From Candidatus Binatus sp. (GTDB lineage Bacteria > Desulfobacterota > Binatia > Binatales > Binataceae): a stretch of DNA of 48,789 bases. The stretch lies in contig NZ_DATCTO010000102.1 in NCBI RefSeq assembly GCF_036567905.1, forward strand, positions 1-48,789. Direction: 5' to 3'. The translations under genes were made by a program, and so were the position numbers. The number at the start of each line of letters is the position of its first letter. The stretch's first letter is position 1. Positions 18,765-26,311 of this stretch are shown piece by piece. The notes under the pieces are model-generated. The model worked only from the letters and a program-made list of their open reading frames with translations, was not told the DNA's origin and ran no database searches.

Positions 18765-21359
18765 ATGGGCGCAGAGCGCAAGCAACTCATTTTGGTCGAC
18801 GGCTCCGGGTACATCTTCCGCGCTTTTTTCGCGCTGCCGCCGATGAATACCTCGCGCGGACTGCCGACCCAGGCGGTGTACGGCTTCATCCGGATGATTC
18901 TGAAGCTGTTGAAGGACGTGCGCCCGTCGCATCTCGCGATCGTCTTCGACTCGCCGAAAAAAACTTTTCGCGACGACCTGTTCGCCGATTACAAGGCCAA
19001 CCGCGCCGAGGCGCCCAACGACCTTGTCGTGCAGATTCCCTACATCCATCGCGTGGTCGAGGCGTTTCGGATCAAGTCGCTGATGCTCGATGGATTCGAG
19101 GCCGACGACGTGATTGGCACGCTCGCCAAGCGCGCGGCGCACGAGCATTTCATCGTCACGATCATCACCGCCGACAAGGACTTCATGCAACTGGTCGGCC
19201 CGCATGTCACGCTGTGGGACACGATGCGCGATCGGCGAATCGGAGTGCGCGAGGTCAAGGAGCGCTTCGGCGTCGAGCCGGCGGCGCTGGTCGATATCCA
19301 GGCGCTCACGGGAGATACGATCGATAATATCAAGGGTGTGCCGGGGGTCGGCGAGAAAACGGCCGTGGCGCTGGTCAAGCAGTTCGCCAGTGTGAAGGGA
19401 ATCTACGAGAACCTGGACCGTATCGAGGAAAGCGGAATTCGCGGAGCGAGAAAAATCGCGGGCCTGCTCGGTGAGCATCGCGCGGCGGTGGACCTGGCGC
19501 GACGATTGGTGCGCATCGACACCGAGGTGCCGCTCAGCGTCGAGCCGGACGAATTCGCGTGGCGGGGGGTGGACGAGCACGCGGCTGCGCAACTGATGCG
19601 CGAGCTGGAGTTCCATTCGATCCTGCGCGAGATATCGCCGTCGCAAGTGGAGCTTCCCGGTCTGGAATCGAAATCGAAGCCGGCGCCCACCGTCGCCGGG
19701 AAAGATCTCGCCGACGCGCTTGAAACTCTGGCCGGCGCGCCGCGCATCGCGTTTGACCTCGCCGTCGCCGCGGCCGGTCAGGACCGGCTGCAGCTCGCAA
19801 GCGCCGACCAAACAATCGTCGTCGATCATGACGGGATCGCCAGCGCAGCGCCAATTCTCGGCTCCGAGCGCCCGCTCAAATCGTGCCACGATCTGAAGAC
19901 TCAAATCGGAGCGTTCGCCCGCCACGCAATCGCGCTCAAAGGCGTCGATTTCGACACGATGCTGGCGGGCTTTCTGATCAATTCGGGAAAGCCGGAGCCG
20001 TCGCTGACAGACTTGTATCACGAGTACCTGGCGCCGCTTGGCGCCGGCGGTGCACCGGGCACCAATGCGGAGCTGGTGAGAGATCTTCGCGAAGCGCTGG
20101 CGGCGCGGCTGGAAGCCGACGGGCTCGCGTCGCTGTTCGACGAGATCGAGATGCCGACCGCGCCGATTCTGGCGGCGATGGAAGCCGCGGGAATCGGCAT
20201 CGACGCCGACGCGCTCAAGATCATCTCGAAGGAATTTGCCGAGCAACTGAATCGGCTGGAACGCGAGTGCTACCAGCTGGCCGGCCGCGAGTTCAATCTC
20301 AACTCGCCCACGCAGTTGCGCGAGCTGCTGTTCAACGAGTTGAAACTTTCGGCCAAGGGCCTGAAAAAAACCAAGAGCGGTTTCTCGACCGACGCCGATA
20401 CGCTCGAAAAGCTCGCGGCGGTGCATCCCATGCCGCGCAAGCTGATCGAATACCGCACGATTTCGAAATTGAAATCCACTTACGCCGACGCGCTGTCCGA
20501 GGCGATCCGCTCGGGCACCGGGCGAATTCACACGACCTGGCATCAGGCGCTGGTCGCGACCGGACGGGTCAGCTCAAGCGATCCGAATCTGCAAAACATC
20601 CCGACCCGCAGCGCGGAAGGCCGCCGGATTCGCCGGGCGTTCGTGCCCAAGCCGGGATGCATCTTCGTCTCAGCCGACTATTCCCAGATCGATCTGCGCG
20701 TGCTGGCTCATCTGTCGGGCGACCAGACATTGGTGGACGCATTCAACACCGGCCAGGACATCCACGTGCGCACCGCGACCGAGGTGCTGGGAATCACGCC
20801 GGACAAAGTCAACACCGAAGCGCGGCGGCTGGCCAAGGTGATAAACTTCGGGATTATTTACGGGATGGGGCCGCAGCGGCTGGCGGGCGAGCTCGGGATT
20901 GCGCTGGCGGAGGCCTCGGACTACATCAAGCGCTACTTCGAGCGGCTGGCGGGCGTGCGTGCGTGGCTGGACGAGACCGTTCGCAACGCGCGCACGACGG
21001 GCTACGTAACGACGATGTACGGGCGGCGCCGTTATCTGCCGGAGCTAAACGCCCTGCCGGGCGGGGCTCGGGCGCAGGCAGAGCGAATCGCCATTAACAC
21101 GCCGATCCAGGGCACGGCGGCAGACCTGATAAAACTCGCTATGATACGGCTGGACGGGGTGCTGCGAGAGCGCGGGCTGGGCACGCGGATGATTCTGCAG
21201 GTGCATGACGAACTGCTGCTGGAAGCGCCAAAAGACGAGTGGCAAGAGGCGGCCGAGCTGGCAAAACGCGAAATGGAGGGGGTCGCCAAACTCAAAATTC
21301 CACTGAAGGTGGAGCTGAAATCCGGACCAAACTGGGCTGAGATGACCGGCGCGGCATGA
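18765..21359 (+). CDS. polA: DNA polymerase I
   Basis: Repair and Okazaki-processing polymerase of 864 residues. The N-terminal 5'-3' nuclease is intact (DGSGYIFRAFFALPP, TFRDDLFADYKANR, FEADDVIGTLA, TADKDFMQLV, helix-hairpin-helix VPGVGEKTAVAL). The C-terminal polymerase is intact (SADYSQIDLRVLAHLSGD, RLAKVINFGIIYGMG, QVHDELLLEAP). The middle domain looks inactive for proofreading: where E. coli has FDTET, this protein has FDLAV, and the NLKYD block reads DLKTQ, so metal-binding residues are missing. That is the usual state in many phyla, as in Taq. The frame can start at TTG 18762, but the ATG at 18765 is preferred. Confidence 0.96.
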   Translation: MGAERKQLILVDGSGYIFRAFFALPPMNTSRGLPTQAVYGFIRMILKLLKDVRPSHLAIVFDSPKKTFRDDLFADYKANRAEAPNDLVVQIPYIHRVVEAFRIKSLMLDGFEADDVIGTLAKRAAHEHFIVTIITADKDFMQLVGPHVTLWDTMRDRRIGVREVKERFGVEPAALVDIQALTGDTIDNIKGVPGVGEKTAVALVKQFASVKGIYENLDRIEESGIRGARKIAGLLGEHRAAVDLARRLVRIDTEVPLSVEPDEFAWRGVDEHAAAQLMRELEFHSILREISPSQVELPGLESKSKPAPTVAGKDLADALETLAGAPRIAFDLAVAAAGQDRLQLASADQTIVVDHDGIASAAPILGSERPLKSCHDLKTQIGAFARHAIALKGVDFDTMLAGFLINSGKPEPSLTDLYHEYLAPLGAGGAPGTNAELVRDLREALAARLEADGLASLFDEIEMPTAPILAAMEAAGIGIDADALKIISKEFAEQLNRLERECYQLAGREFNLNSPTQLRELLFNELKLSAKGLKKTKSGFSTDADTLEKLAAVHPMPRKLIEYRTISKLKSTYADALSEAIRSGTGRIHTTWHQALVATGRVSSSDPNLQNIPTRSAEGRRIRRAFVPKPGCIFVSADYSQIDLRVLAHLSGDQTLVDAFNTGQDIHVRTATEVLGITPDKVNTEARRLAKVINFGIIYGMGPQRLAGELGIALAEASDYIKRYFERLAGVRAWLDETVRNARTTGYVTTMYGRRRYLPELNALPGGARAQAERIAINTPIQGTAADLIKLAMIRLDGVLRERGLGTRMILQVHDELLLEAPKDEWQEAAELAKREMEGVAKLKIPLKVELKSGPNWAEMTGAA

Positions 21360-21368
21360 AAAATCCGC

Positions 21369-21398
21369 TGAATTTAGTCACCCGCACCTGCGTCTACT
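21369..21398 (+). promoter_or_regulatory. Candidate ECF-type promoter ahead of the sigma factor gene
   Basis: TGAATTT at 21369-21375 resembles the RpoE-group -35 (GGAACTT) at five of seven positions. After 17 bases comes TCTACT at 21393-21398, similar to the TCTAA-like -10. Autoregulation is normal for ECF sigma factors. The site lies almost on top of the TTG start, so the mRNA would be leaderless. Low confidence. Confidence 0.25.
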
Positions 21399-21402
21399 TA
21401 AG

Positions 21403-21981
21403 TTGAGAACACCAGGCCACCACGACGGTGATGAAGCCGAGCTAATCGATCGCTCCCGCAAGGGCGATTCCGAGGCGTTTGGCGTTTTGGTGGAACGTTA
21501 TCAGCGCCGGGTGGTCGGAGTCGCGCTGGCGGTAGTACACAATCAGGATGACGCGCTTGAACTGGCGCAAGAAACCTTTGTCCGCGCCTTTGAAAACCTT
21601 TCGAAATTCGAATCGCGATCGAGCTTTTCAACTTGGCTGTATCGAATCGCGGCCAACCTCGCGATCGATTTCTGGCGCCGCGAGGGACGCCATGTGGTCC
21701 TTCATGGAGAAGACGCCGATAATGAAATCAGCAGGATGCCGACCAGCCAGGGAGATTCATTCAAGGAAGTCAGTCGCAGTGAACTCTCGGCGCGCCTAAA
21801 GCAAGCGCTGGAGGAGTTGACGCCGGAACATCGTGCAGTGATACTTTTACGCGAAGTCGAAGGAATGTCGTACGACGAAATCAGCGACGTTTTGCAGTGT
21901 CCGAGAGGAACGGTCATGAGCAGGTTGCACTATGCCCGAACCCACCTGCGCAACATCTTGAAGGACGTGGCCGGGAGCTGA
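21403..21981 (+). CDS. ECF-subfamily RNA polymerase sigma factor
   Basis: A 192-residue extracytoplasmic-function sigma-70 factor with regions 2 and 4 only. Region 2 includes DDALELAQETFVRAFENL and FSTWLYRIAANLAIDFWRR. Region 4 includes LEELTPEHRAVILLREVEGM, SYDEISDVLQCPRGTV and SRLHYARTHLRNIL, the -35-reading helix-turn-helix. The only usable in-frame start before the conserved region is TTG at 21403. The next gene, 7 bases on, encodes a zinc-binding anti-sigma factor, so activity is probably held by that membrane protein until an envelope signal arrives. It resembles the RpoE/SigW group. Confidence 0.92.
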   Translation: MRTPGHHDGDEAELIDRSRKGDSEAFGVLVERYQRRVVGVALAVVHNQDDALELAQETFVRAFENLSKFESRSSFSTWLYRIAANLAIDFWRREGRHVVLHGEDADNEISRMPTSQGDSFKEVSRSELSARLKQALEELTPEHRAVILLREVEGMSYDEISDVLQCPRGTVMSRLHYARTHLRNILKDVAGS

Positions 21982-21988
21982 GCGCGAT

Positions 21989-22573
21989 ATGGCTGAATGC
22001 GGTGAAATAGGCATGATGCTCGGCGCGTTCGAGGACTCCGAACTCGAGCCCAACGAGATGCAGGAAGTCGCGTTTCATCTGGCGCGATGCGAATCCTGCA
22101 CCGGAATCCTGGCCGATTACTCGACGCTCGGACGCGACCTCAGATCGATTGCGGCAGAGCCGTCGCTGGCAGGATTTTCGAGCGCCGTGATCGCTCGGGT
22201 CGATCGCCTGCCACAGCCGGTGCTGACCAGAGTCGCGCGTTTCCTGAGGCGCCAGGCGGACTCGGTCGGTTCGGGCTTCGCCTGGGGCGGCGCGGTAGCG
22301 GCGTTCGCCGTCGTGACGATAATTCTGATGACTCCGTATGCTGAGCAGTTCGCCAATCCAGCGCCGCACTCGGCCACTTCGATCGCCAAGGCCGAGCACG
22401 AAGCCGCCGCGGCGGCAAATCAAGTGGCGGAAGCGACGCCCGGCGAGCCTACAATGGCGGATAACGATTCTCATGCCGACATCTCGCGGCTCGAGTCGGA
22501 AAACCATTCGGTCGCAGTCTGGAGCGAGCCTCGCAGGGACACGACCGTCATTTGGTTGCCCGATCAGCCTTAG
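21989..22573 (+). CDS. Membrane-bound zinc-finger anti-sigma factor
   Basis: A 194-residue protein. The N-terminal ZAS domain has the HX3CX2C motif (His30, Cys34, Cys37 in FHLARCESC) plus Cys4. One membrane helix spans about residues 92-112 (WGGAVAAFAVVTIILM). The outer part is Ala-rich and low in complexity. In known systems the ZAS domain binds the partner ECF sigma factor in the cytoplasm and is released by redox change or proteolysis. It lies 7 bases downstream of the sigma gene and 6 bases upstream of the secreted-protein gene, so the three form an operon. Confidence 0.88.
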   Translation: MAECGEIGMMLGAFEDSELEPNEMQEVAFHLARCESCTGILADYSTLGRDLRSIAAEPSLAGFSSAVIARVDRLPQPVLTRVARFLRRQADSVGSGFAWGGAVAAFAVVTIILMTPYAEQFANPAPHSATSIAKAEHEAAAAANQVAEATPGEPTMADNDSHADISRLESENHSVAVWSEPRRDTTVIWLPDQP

Positions 22574-22579
22574 GTCGCC

Positions 22580-23098
22580 ATGACGCTGCGCCCCGGTAGC
22601 CTCGCCTGCCTCATCATCGCGATCACGGCCTTCGGAGCGCAGGGTATCACCTACGCTCAGGCAGGACCGAGGCAGGTGACCGTTTATATCGACTCGGTTA
22701 TGGCCGCGGATACCAACGAGGGAACCGACCCGCGGCTGGCGCCGATGGGCGCGAAGCTGCGGGGCCTATTCGGCTTTTCGACTTACAGCCTGATCGGCCA
22801 CAGCGAGGGGCAGACCGATTGCGGCAAGATGATCGCGTTCACCTTGCCGGGCGGCAAAATTCTCCACGTGCAGCCACGCGCCATCGACGGCGACATGATC
22901 GCGATGGAGATCGTGCTGTTCGACGGAACGCGCCCGCTGATGACCACCGACCTGAAGCTCAAGAACAATGGGACGTTGATCGTCGGCGGCCCGCGCTACG
23001 AGCAGGGAATGATGATCATCTCGATTGGCGCAAGCACCGGCGGGTCGCATCCGATGCAGGCACAAGTGGGCACCCCGGCCCAGGCAAATACCCGCTAG
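22580..23098 (+). CDS. Exported protein of unknown function, third gene of the ECF operon
   Basis: A 172-residue protein with an N-terminal signal sequence (LRPGSLACLIIAITAFGAQG, then cleavage near TYAQA). The mature part is about 145 residues, mostly predicted beta strand: RQVTVYIDSVMAADTNEG, LRGLFGFSTYSLIGHSEG, FTLPGGKILHVQPRAI and LKNNGTLIVGGPRYEQGMMI. I recognise no domain, and the only Cys is in TDCGK. Its place behind the sigma and anti-sigma genes suggests a periplasmic sensor or effector of the same response. The stop codon overlaps the first hairpin of the following non-coding block. Confidence 0.72.
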   Translation: MTLRPGSLACLIIAITAFGAQGITYAQAGPRQVTVYIDSVMAADTNEGTDPRLAPMGAKLRGLFGFSTYSLIGHSEGQTDCGKMIAFTLPGGKILHVQPRAIDGDMIAMEIVLFDGTRPLMTTDLKLKNNGTLIVGGPRYEQGMMIISIGASTGGSHPMQAQVGTPAQANTR

Positions 23099-23310
23099 CA
23101 GGGGGTGACCCCTGCACCCGCAGGGCTGAGCCCTGCACCCGGTATTAACGCCGCGCTCCGTTGTCGCGCGCGGTCACTGCCGCGGGCGCGCGGTTTCTTA
23201 AATACTGGCCTGTCGTGCCAACGACCGCCCACCGTTGGCGGGCGCGGCCCTTGCCAACGGCTTAATACTGCGCTGCCGTCGCCACGGCCAGGGGTGCCCC
23301 CTGGCCACCG
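23098..23310. repeat. Cluster of GC-rich hairpins (REP-like) in a gene-free block
   Basis: Three short palindromes occur in this stretch. They are GCAGGGG/CCCCTGC with a 4-base loop at 23098-23115, GCAGGGC/GCCCTGC with a TGA loop at 23120-23136, and GGCCAGGGG/CCCCTGGCC with a TGC loop at 23286-23306. The second, with its tail CACCCGGTATTA to 23147, recurs at 48628-48655 with two mismatches. No T tract follows, so these are not simple intrinsic terminators. The rest of the block shows no coding potential I would support. Confidence 0.6.
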
Positions 23311-23342
23311 TTAATCGAAAAATCCGTAGGATGCGTCTTTTT

Positions 23343-23492
23343 CTCCCGCGGCCGAGAGCGGGAGACGCGTTGCGCGTATCTCGCGATTTATGTTGCGCCG
23401 TCGCCGCCGCGACCAACCGCGCCCCCGTCGCAACGGGCGCCCACCGCGCAGGTGATTCTTTCCTCATCCTCTCGACCCCGTCGCCTTATTTC
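23343..23492 (-). repeat. Dispersed repeat, copy 1 (about 150 bp)
   Basis: Read on the minus strand, this begins GAAATAAGGCGACGGGGT and ends CTCTCGGCCGCGGGAG. It aligns along its whole length with 48464-48618 on the plus strand. The shared blocks include AGAATCACCTGCGCGGTGGG, TCGCGGCGGCGACGGCGCA and TAAATCGCGAGATACGCGC. The copies differ by two internal insertions that both contain GCGACGGGGGCGC. The repeat begins 28 bases after the Nudix stop codon, in that gene's orientation. No protein is encoded. Confidence 0.85.
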
Positions 23493-23520
23493 ACGGCACC
23501 CGCCCGCCAACGGAGCGCGG

Positions 23521-24177
23521 TCAGAGCCGGTCGAAATAAGGCGCGACGCGGCCGTCGAAGTGGAACTCGCGCGCCAGCGCAATCCACTTGCGATCGATCC
23601 CGTGCATCGGCTCCGGCAAACGGTCGAGCGGGAAGAAACCGGCGGCAATCGCCTCGAGCGGATTGGGCTTCAGCTCGCCGCCGACGATTCGACAATAGAA
23701 AAGCATCGAGTAGATATGCCGGGCGGGTGAGCCGTACTTCTTGCTGTCGATTACGGCGATCAGGCGCTCGGGCTCGACGATAAGCCCGGTTTCCTCGCGT
23801 GCTTCCTTGGCCGCGTTCTCGGCGGGCGATACGCCGACATCGCAGAACCCGGTGGGATACCACCATTTGCCGGTCGGCCGCTGAATCAACAGAATTTCGT
23901 CGCGCTGGTTGAATGCGATCACGCCGCATCCCGATGCCGCCGTGACATATCCTTCGTAACCGGCGATCACCTGCTCGCGCCATCGCCGGCGCAATGCTTC
24001 GGCATCTTCGTCGCTCGCACCGGCCAGGACCGCATGGATTCGGGCGGCCTCTTTGAGCAATTCCTCGTAGCGTTCGGAGTCGAAGCCGTCGGGCTTGAAG
24101 GCAAGTCCGGTCCGCGCGATCGCGGTTATACGTTCTATGAAGCGCGCCAGTTCGGCGAGCAGATCAGAATCCGGCAT
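23521..24177 (-). CDS. Nudix hydrolase with Nudix_N_2-type N-terminal domain
   Basis: A 218-residue pyrophosphohydrolase. The N-terminal 60 residues (LLAELARFIERITAIARTGL, FDSERYEELL) match the helical domain found in YjhB-like nucleoside-diphosphate-X hydrolases. The catalytic Nudix helix is AAKEAREETGLIVE, preserving REUXEEXGU with Lys for Arg. The first Glu of the GX5E part appears to be Val (GFCDVGV), although those residues can vary. The ATG at 24177 lies 8 bases after the phosphotransferase stop, so the two genes are co-transcribed. The open frame extends further upstream, but only as a shadow of the phosphotransferase gene. Substrate is unknown. Confidence 0.85.
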   Translation of the reverse strand: MPDSDLLAELARFIERITAIARTGLAFKPDGFDSERYEELLKEAARIHAVLAGASDEDAEALRRRWREQVIAGYEGYVTAASGCGVIAFNQRDEILLIQRPTGKWWYPTGFCDVGVSPAENAAKEAREETGLIVEPERLIAVIDSKKYGSPARHIYSMLFYCRIVGGELKPNPLEAIAAGFFPLDRLPEPMHGIDRKWIALAREFHFDGRVAPYFDRL

Positions 24178-24185
24178 TGGAATCG

Positions 24186-25247
24186 CTAGCCGCTCGACGC
24201 GCAACCGCACACCGACCAGGCCGCGTCGGCAAGCGCGGGTACCAGCTGCTTCATGCCGGCGAACAGAGGATCGTCGGCCTGTCCGCGCACGAATCGGGCG
24301 TAGCTGCCCTCCATGATGATCGCGAGCTTGAACAGCGCCAGCGCCTGATAGAAGGAAAAATCGCACATCGCGCGCCCGGTGCGGCGCTCGTATCGATCGA
24401 TCATCTCGCGCCGCGCCATCCATCCTTCGGCGGCGTCCATGCTGGCGATCACGCCGCCCGCCGCGCGGTCGGTTGGGTCGGGCCAGTAGGTCAGCATCCA
24501 GCCCAAATCGGCCAGCGGATCGCCGATGGTGGACATCTCCCAATCGAGCACGGCGATCGCGCGGGCGCTGTTGGGGTCGAACATCACGTTGTCGAGCTTG
24601 TAATCTCCATGGACAATCGTGGGCGGCGGCGACTGGGGGATTCTCGCGCGCAGCCAATCCTTGACGTTTTCCATCACGGGCAGCGGGCGGGTGTGCACAA
24701 TCGTGCGCTCGAGCTGATCGGACCATCGCTTGAGCTGGCGTTCGAGGTAGCCGTCAGGCCGTCCGAAACCCTCAAGACCGACCGCGCGCCAATCGACTTC
24801 CTGCAGCGCGACGAGCACCTCGACCATCTGCTCGCTGACCCGGCGGCGAAGCTCGGGGGTTTGAGCGAAATGCCGGTTGTTGGCTCGCACTACCTCGCCG
24901 CGCATGTACTCCATCAGGTAAAACGGCGCGCCGAGATATGACGGATCGTCGCACACCGCGTATACGCGCGGCACCGGCACGGCAGTGTCCTGGAGAGCCT
25001 TGAGCACGCGGTATTCGCGCATCATGTCGTGCGCGGTCGGGAGCAGCGATCCACGCGGCGGGCGGCGCAGCACCCAGCAATGGCCATCGAAATGAATCAG
25101 ATGGACCTCGTTGGAATGGCCGAACGAGATATTTTCGGAGCGAAGCGCGCCGGTGCCGCCGAGCTTTTGCTCATCGAGGAACCGCTTCAAGCCGGCGAGA
25201 TCGACCGTGGCCGACGGCCCGGTTTTTTCCTGCGTCGAAGTACTCAT
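24186..25247 (-). CDS. Phosphotransferase of the APH/ACAD10-11 type
   Basis: A 353-residue kinase-fold protein of the aminoglycoside-phosphotransferase superfamily. The Brenner motif is IVHGDYKLDNVM with catalytic Asp215 and Asn220, and the metal-binding Asp lies in AVLDWEMSTIGDPLADLGW. FGHSNEVHLI and WVLRRPPRG mark the N-lobe. The overall pattern matches bacterial relatives of the ACAD10/11 kinase domain, which phosphorylates 4-hydroxyacyl-CoA, rather than antibiotic kinases. ATG 25247 is preferred to upstream starts because the conserved N-lobe begins shortly after it. It shares a transcript with the Nudix gene. Confidence 0.85.
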   Translation of the reverse strand: MSTSTQEKTGPSATVDLAGLKRFLDEQKLGGTGALRSENISFGHSNEVHLIHFDGHCWVLRRPPRGSLLPTAHDMMREYRVLKALQDTAVPVPRVYAVCDDPSYLGAPFYLMEYMRGEVVRANNRHFAQTPELRRRVSEQMVEVLVALQEVDWRAVGLEGFGRPDGYLERQLKRWSDQLERTIVHTRPLPVMENVKDWLRARIPQSPPPTIVHGDYKLDNVMFDPNSARAIAVLDWEMSTIGDPLADLGWMLTYWPDPTDRAAGGVIASMDAAEGWMARREMIDRYERRTGRAMCDFSFYQALALFKLAIIMEGSYARFVRGQADDPLFAGMKQLVPALADAAWSVCGCASSG

Positions 25248-25378
25248 CGAGCCGTACTGTTTTCGCAAACGCAGCTCGCGGTCAAGTGAAATTGACCTGG
25301 CCGCGCCGATTCGGCTGCCGCCGCCTCCGCGAGCGGCGTCTTGCGACGGCAAAGCGCAGACCTATACAAAGAAATGCA

Positions 25379-26290
25379 GTGAACGCGGCGCCAAAGTTGA
25401 ACGACAGCCAGAGCACCGGCCAGTTGGCGGCGATTATCCGCCTGGCGCGGCCCCATCAGTGGATCAAGAACGCGCTGGTATTGGCGGCGTTGGTATTCGG
25501 CCAGCGTCTGTTCGTTTTGCACGACGTCGTGCTTGCGGTCATCGCAGTCGTCGCGTTCTGCGCGCTTTCGAGCGCCGGTTACGTTCTCAATGACATCGCC
25601 GACCGCGACGCGGATCGACTGAATCCCGAAAAATGCGACCGCCCGCTGGCGCGCGGCGATATCACGGTTGCCGCGGCAGGCAGGGCGGCCCTCTCGCTGG
25701 CTGCGATTGCGGGCGTGTTGAGCATCGTATTGGGCCTGGCATTCGTGGGAATCGCACTGCTGTACGTCGCGCTTCAGCTTGGATATTCGCTGTGGGCCAA
25801 GCATCAGGTGGTGATCGACGTCATCGCGGTTGCGCTTGGTTTCGTGCTGCGCGCATTCGCCGGCGGCGTCGCGATCCACGTCGAGGTATCGCCGTGGCTG
25901 GTCTTCATCACGTTCGTGTTGGCGCTGTTCCTGGTGCTGGCGCGCAGACGCCACGAGCTGATTGCGCTGGGCGACGGCGCCGTCGCGCATCGCAGCGCGC
26001 TCTCGCAGTACAGCGTCCGGCTGGTCGATCAGATGATCTCAATCGTCGCCGGCGCGACTCTCGTCAGCTACATGATTTACACCGCGTCGGCCGAGGTCGA
26101 AGCGAAGCTCGGGAGCCGGCATCTCTATCTGACGGCGCCGTTCGTCGCCTTCGGAATCCTGCGCTATCTGTACCTGATCGACGAGCGCAACGAAGGCGGC
26201 GACCCCGCCAGCGCGCTGCTCCACGATCGGCCGCTGATGCTCGCGGTCGCGCTGTGGATCCTTACCGATGTCGCGTTGTTGTACTTCTAG
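25379..26290 (+). CDS. UbiA-family prenyltransferase, decaprenyl-phosphate phosphoribosyltransferase-like
   Basis: A 303-residue polytopic membrane enzyme with about eight or nine helices. The first aspartate motif is NDIADRDADRLNPEKCDRPL. The N-terminal RPHQWIKNALVLAALVFGQRL is characteristic of the DPPR-synthase branch (mycobacterial Rv3806c), which transfers phosphoribose from PRPP to decaprenyl phosphate. The frame opens at a GTG at 25286, but a GTG at 25379 gives a more compact N-terminus. Neither has a good ribosome site. It is divergent from the phosphotransferase gene and converges on lptD. No DprE1/DprE2 or phosphatase partner is present here. Confidence 0.8.
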   Translation: MNAAPKLNDSQSTGQLAAIIRLARPHQWIKNALVLAALVFGQRLFVLHDVVLAVIAVVAFCALSSAGYVLNDIADRDADRLNPEKCDRPLARGDITVAAAGRAALSLAAIAGVLSIVLGLAFVGIALLYVALQLGYSLWAKHQVVIDVIAVALGFVLRAFAGGVAIHVEVSPWLVFITFVLALFLVLARRRHELIALGDGAVAHRSALSQYSVRLVDQMISIVAGATLVSYMIYTASAEVEAKLGSRHLYLTAPFVAFGILRYLYLIDERNEGGDPASALLHDRPLMLAVALWILTDVALLYF

Positions 26291-26311
26291 GACTGCGATT
26301 CGCGCGCGCTC

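Noticed and set aside
18648..20543. A 631-residue open frame on the minus strand opposite polA
   Set aside because: In GC-rich DNA the strand opposite a conserved gene often stays open. Composition is Arg/Gly/Asp-rich without domain motifs, and polA is unmistakable.
23101..23520. Small open frames in the non-coding block after the ECF operon
   Set aside because: They are Arg/Pro/Gly-rich, cover hairpins and repeats, and lack ribosome sites.
24178..24726. Fusion of the Nudix gene with an upstream domain
   Set aside because: The extension reads the phosphotransferase gene in the wrong frame and is Arg-rich without motifs.
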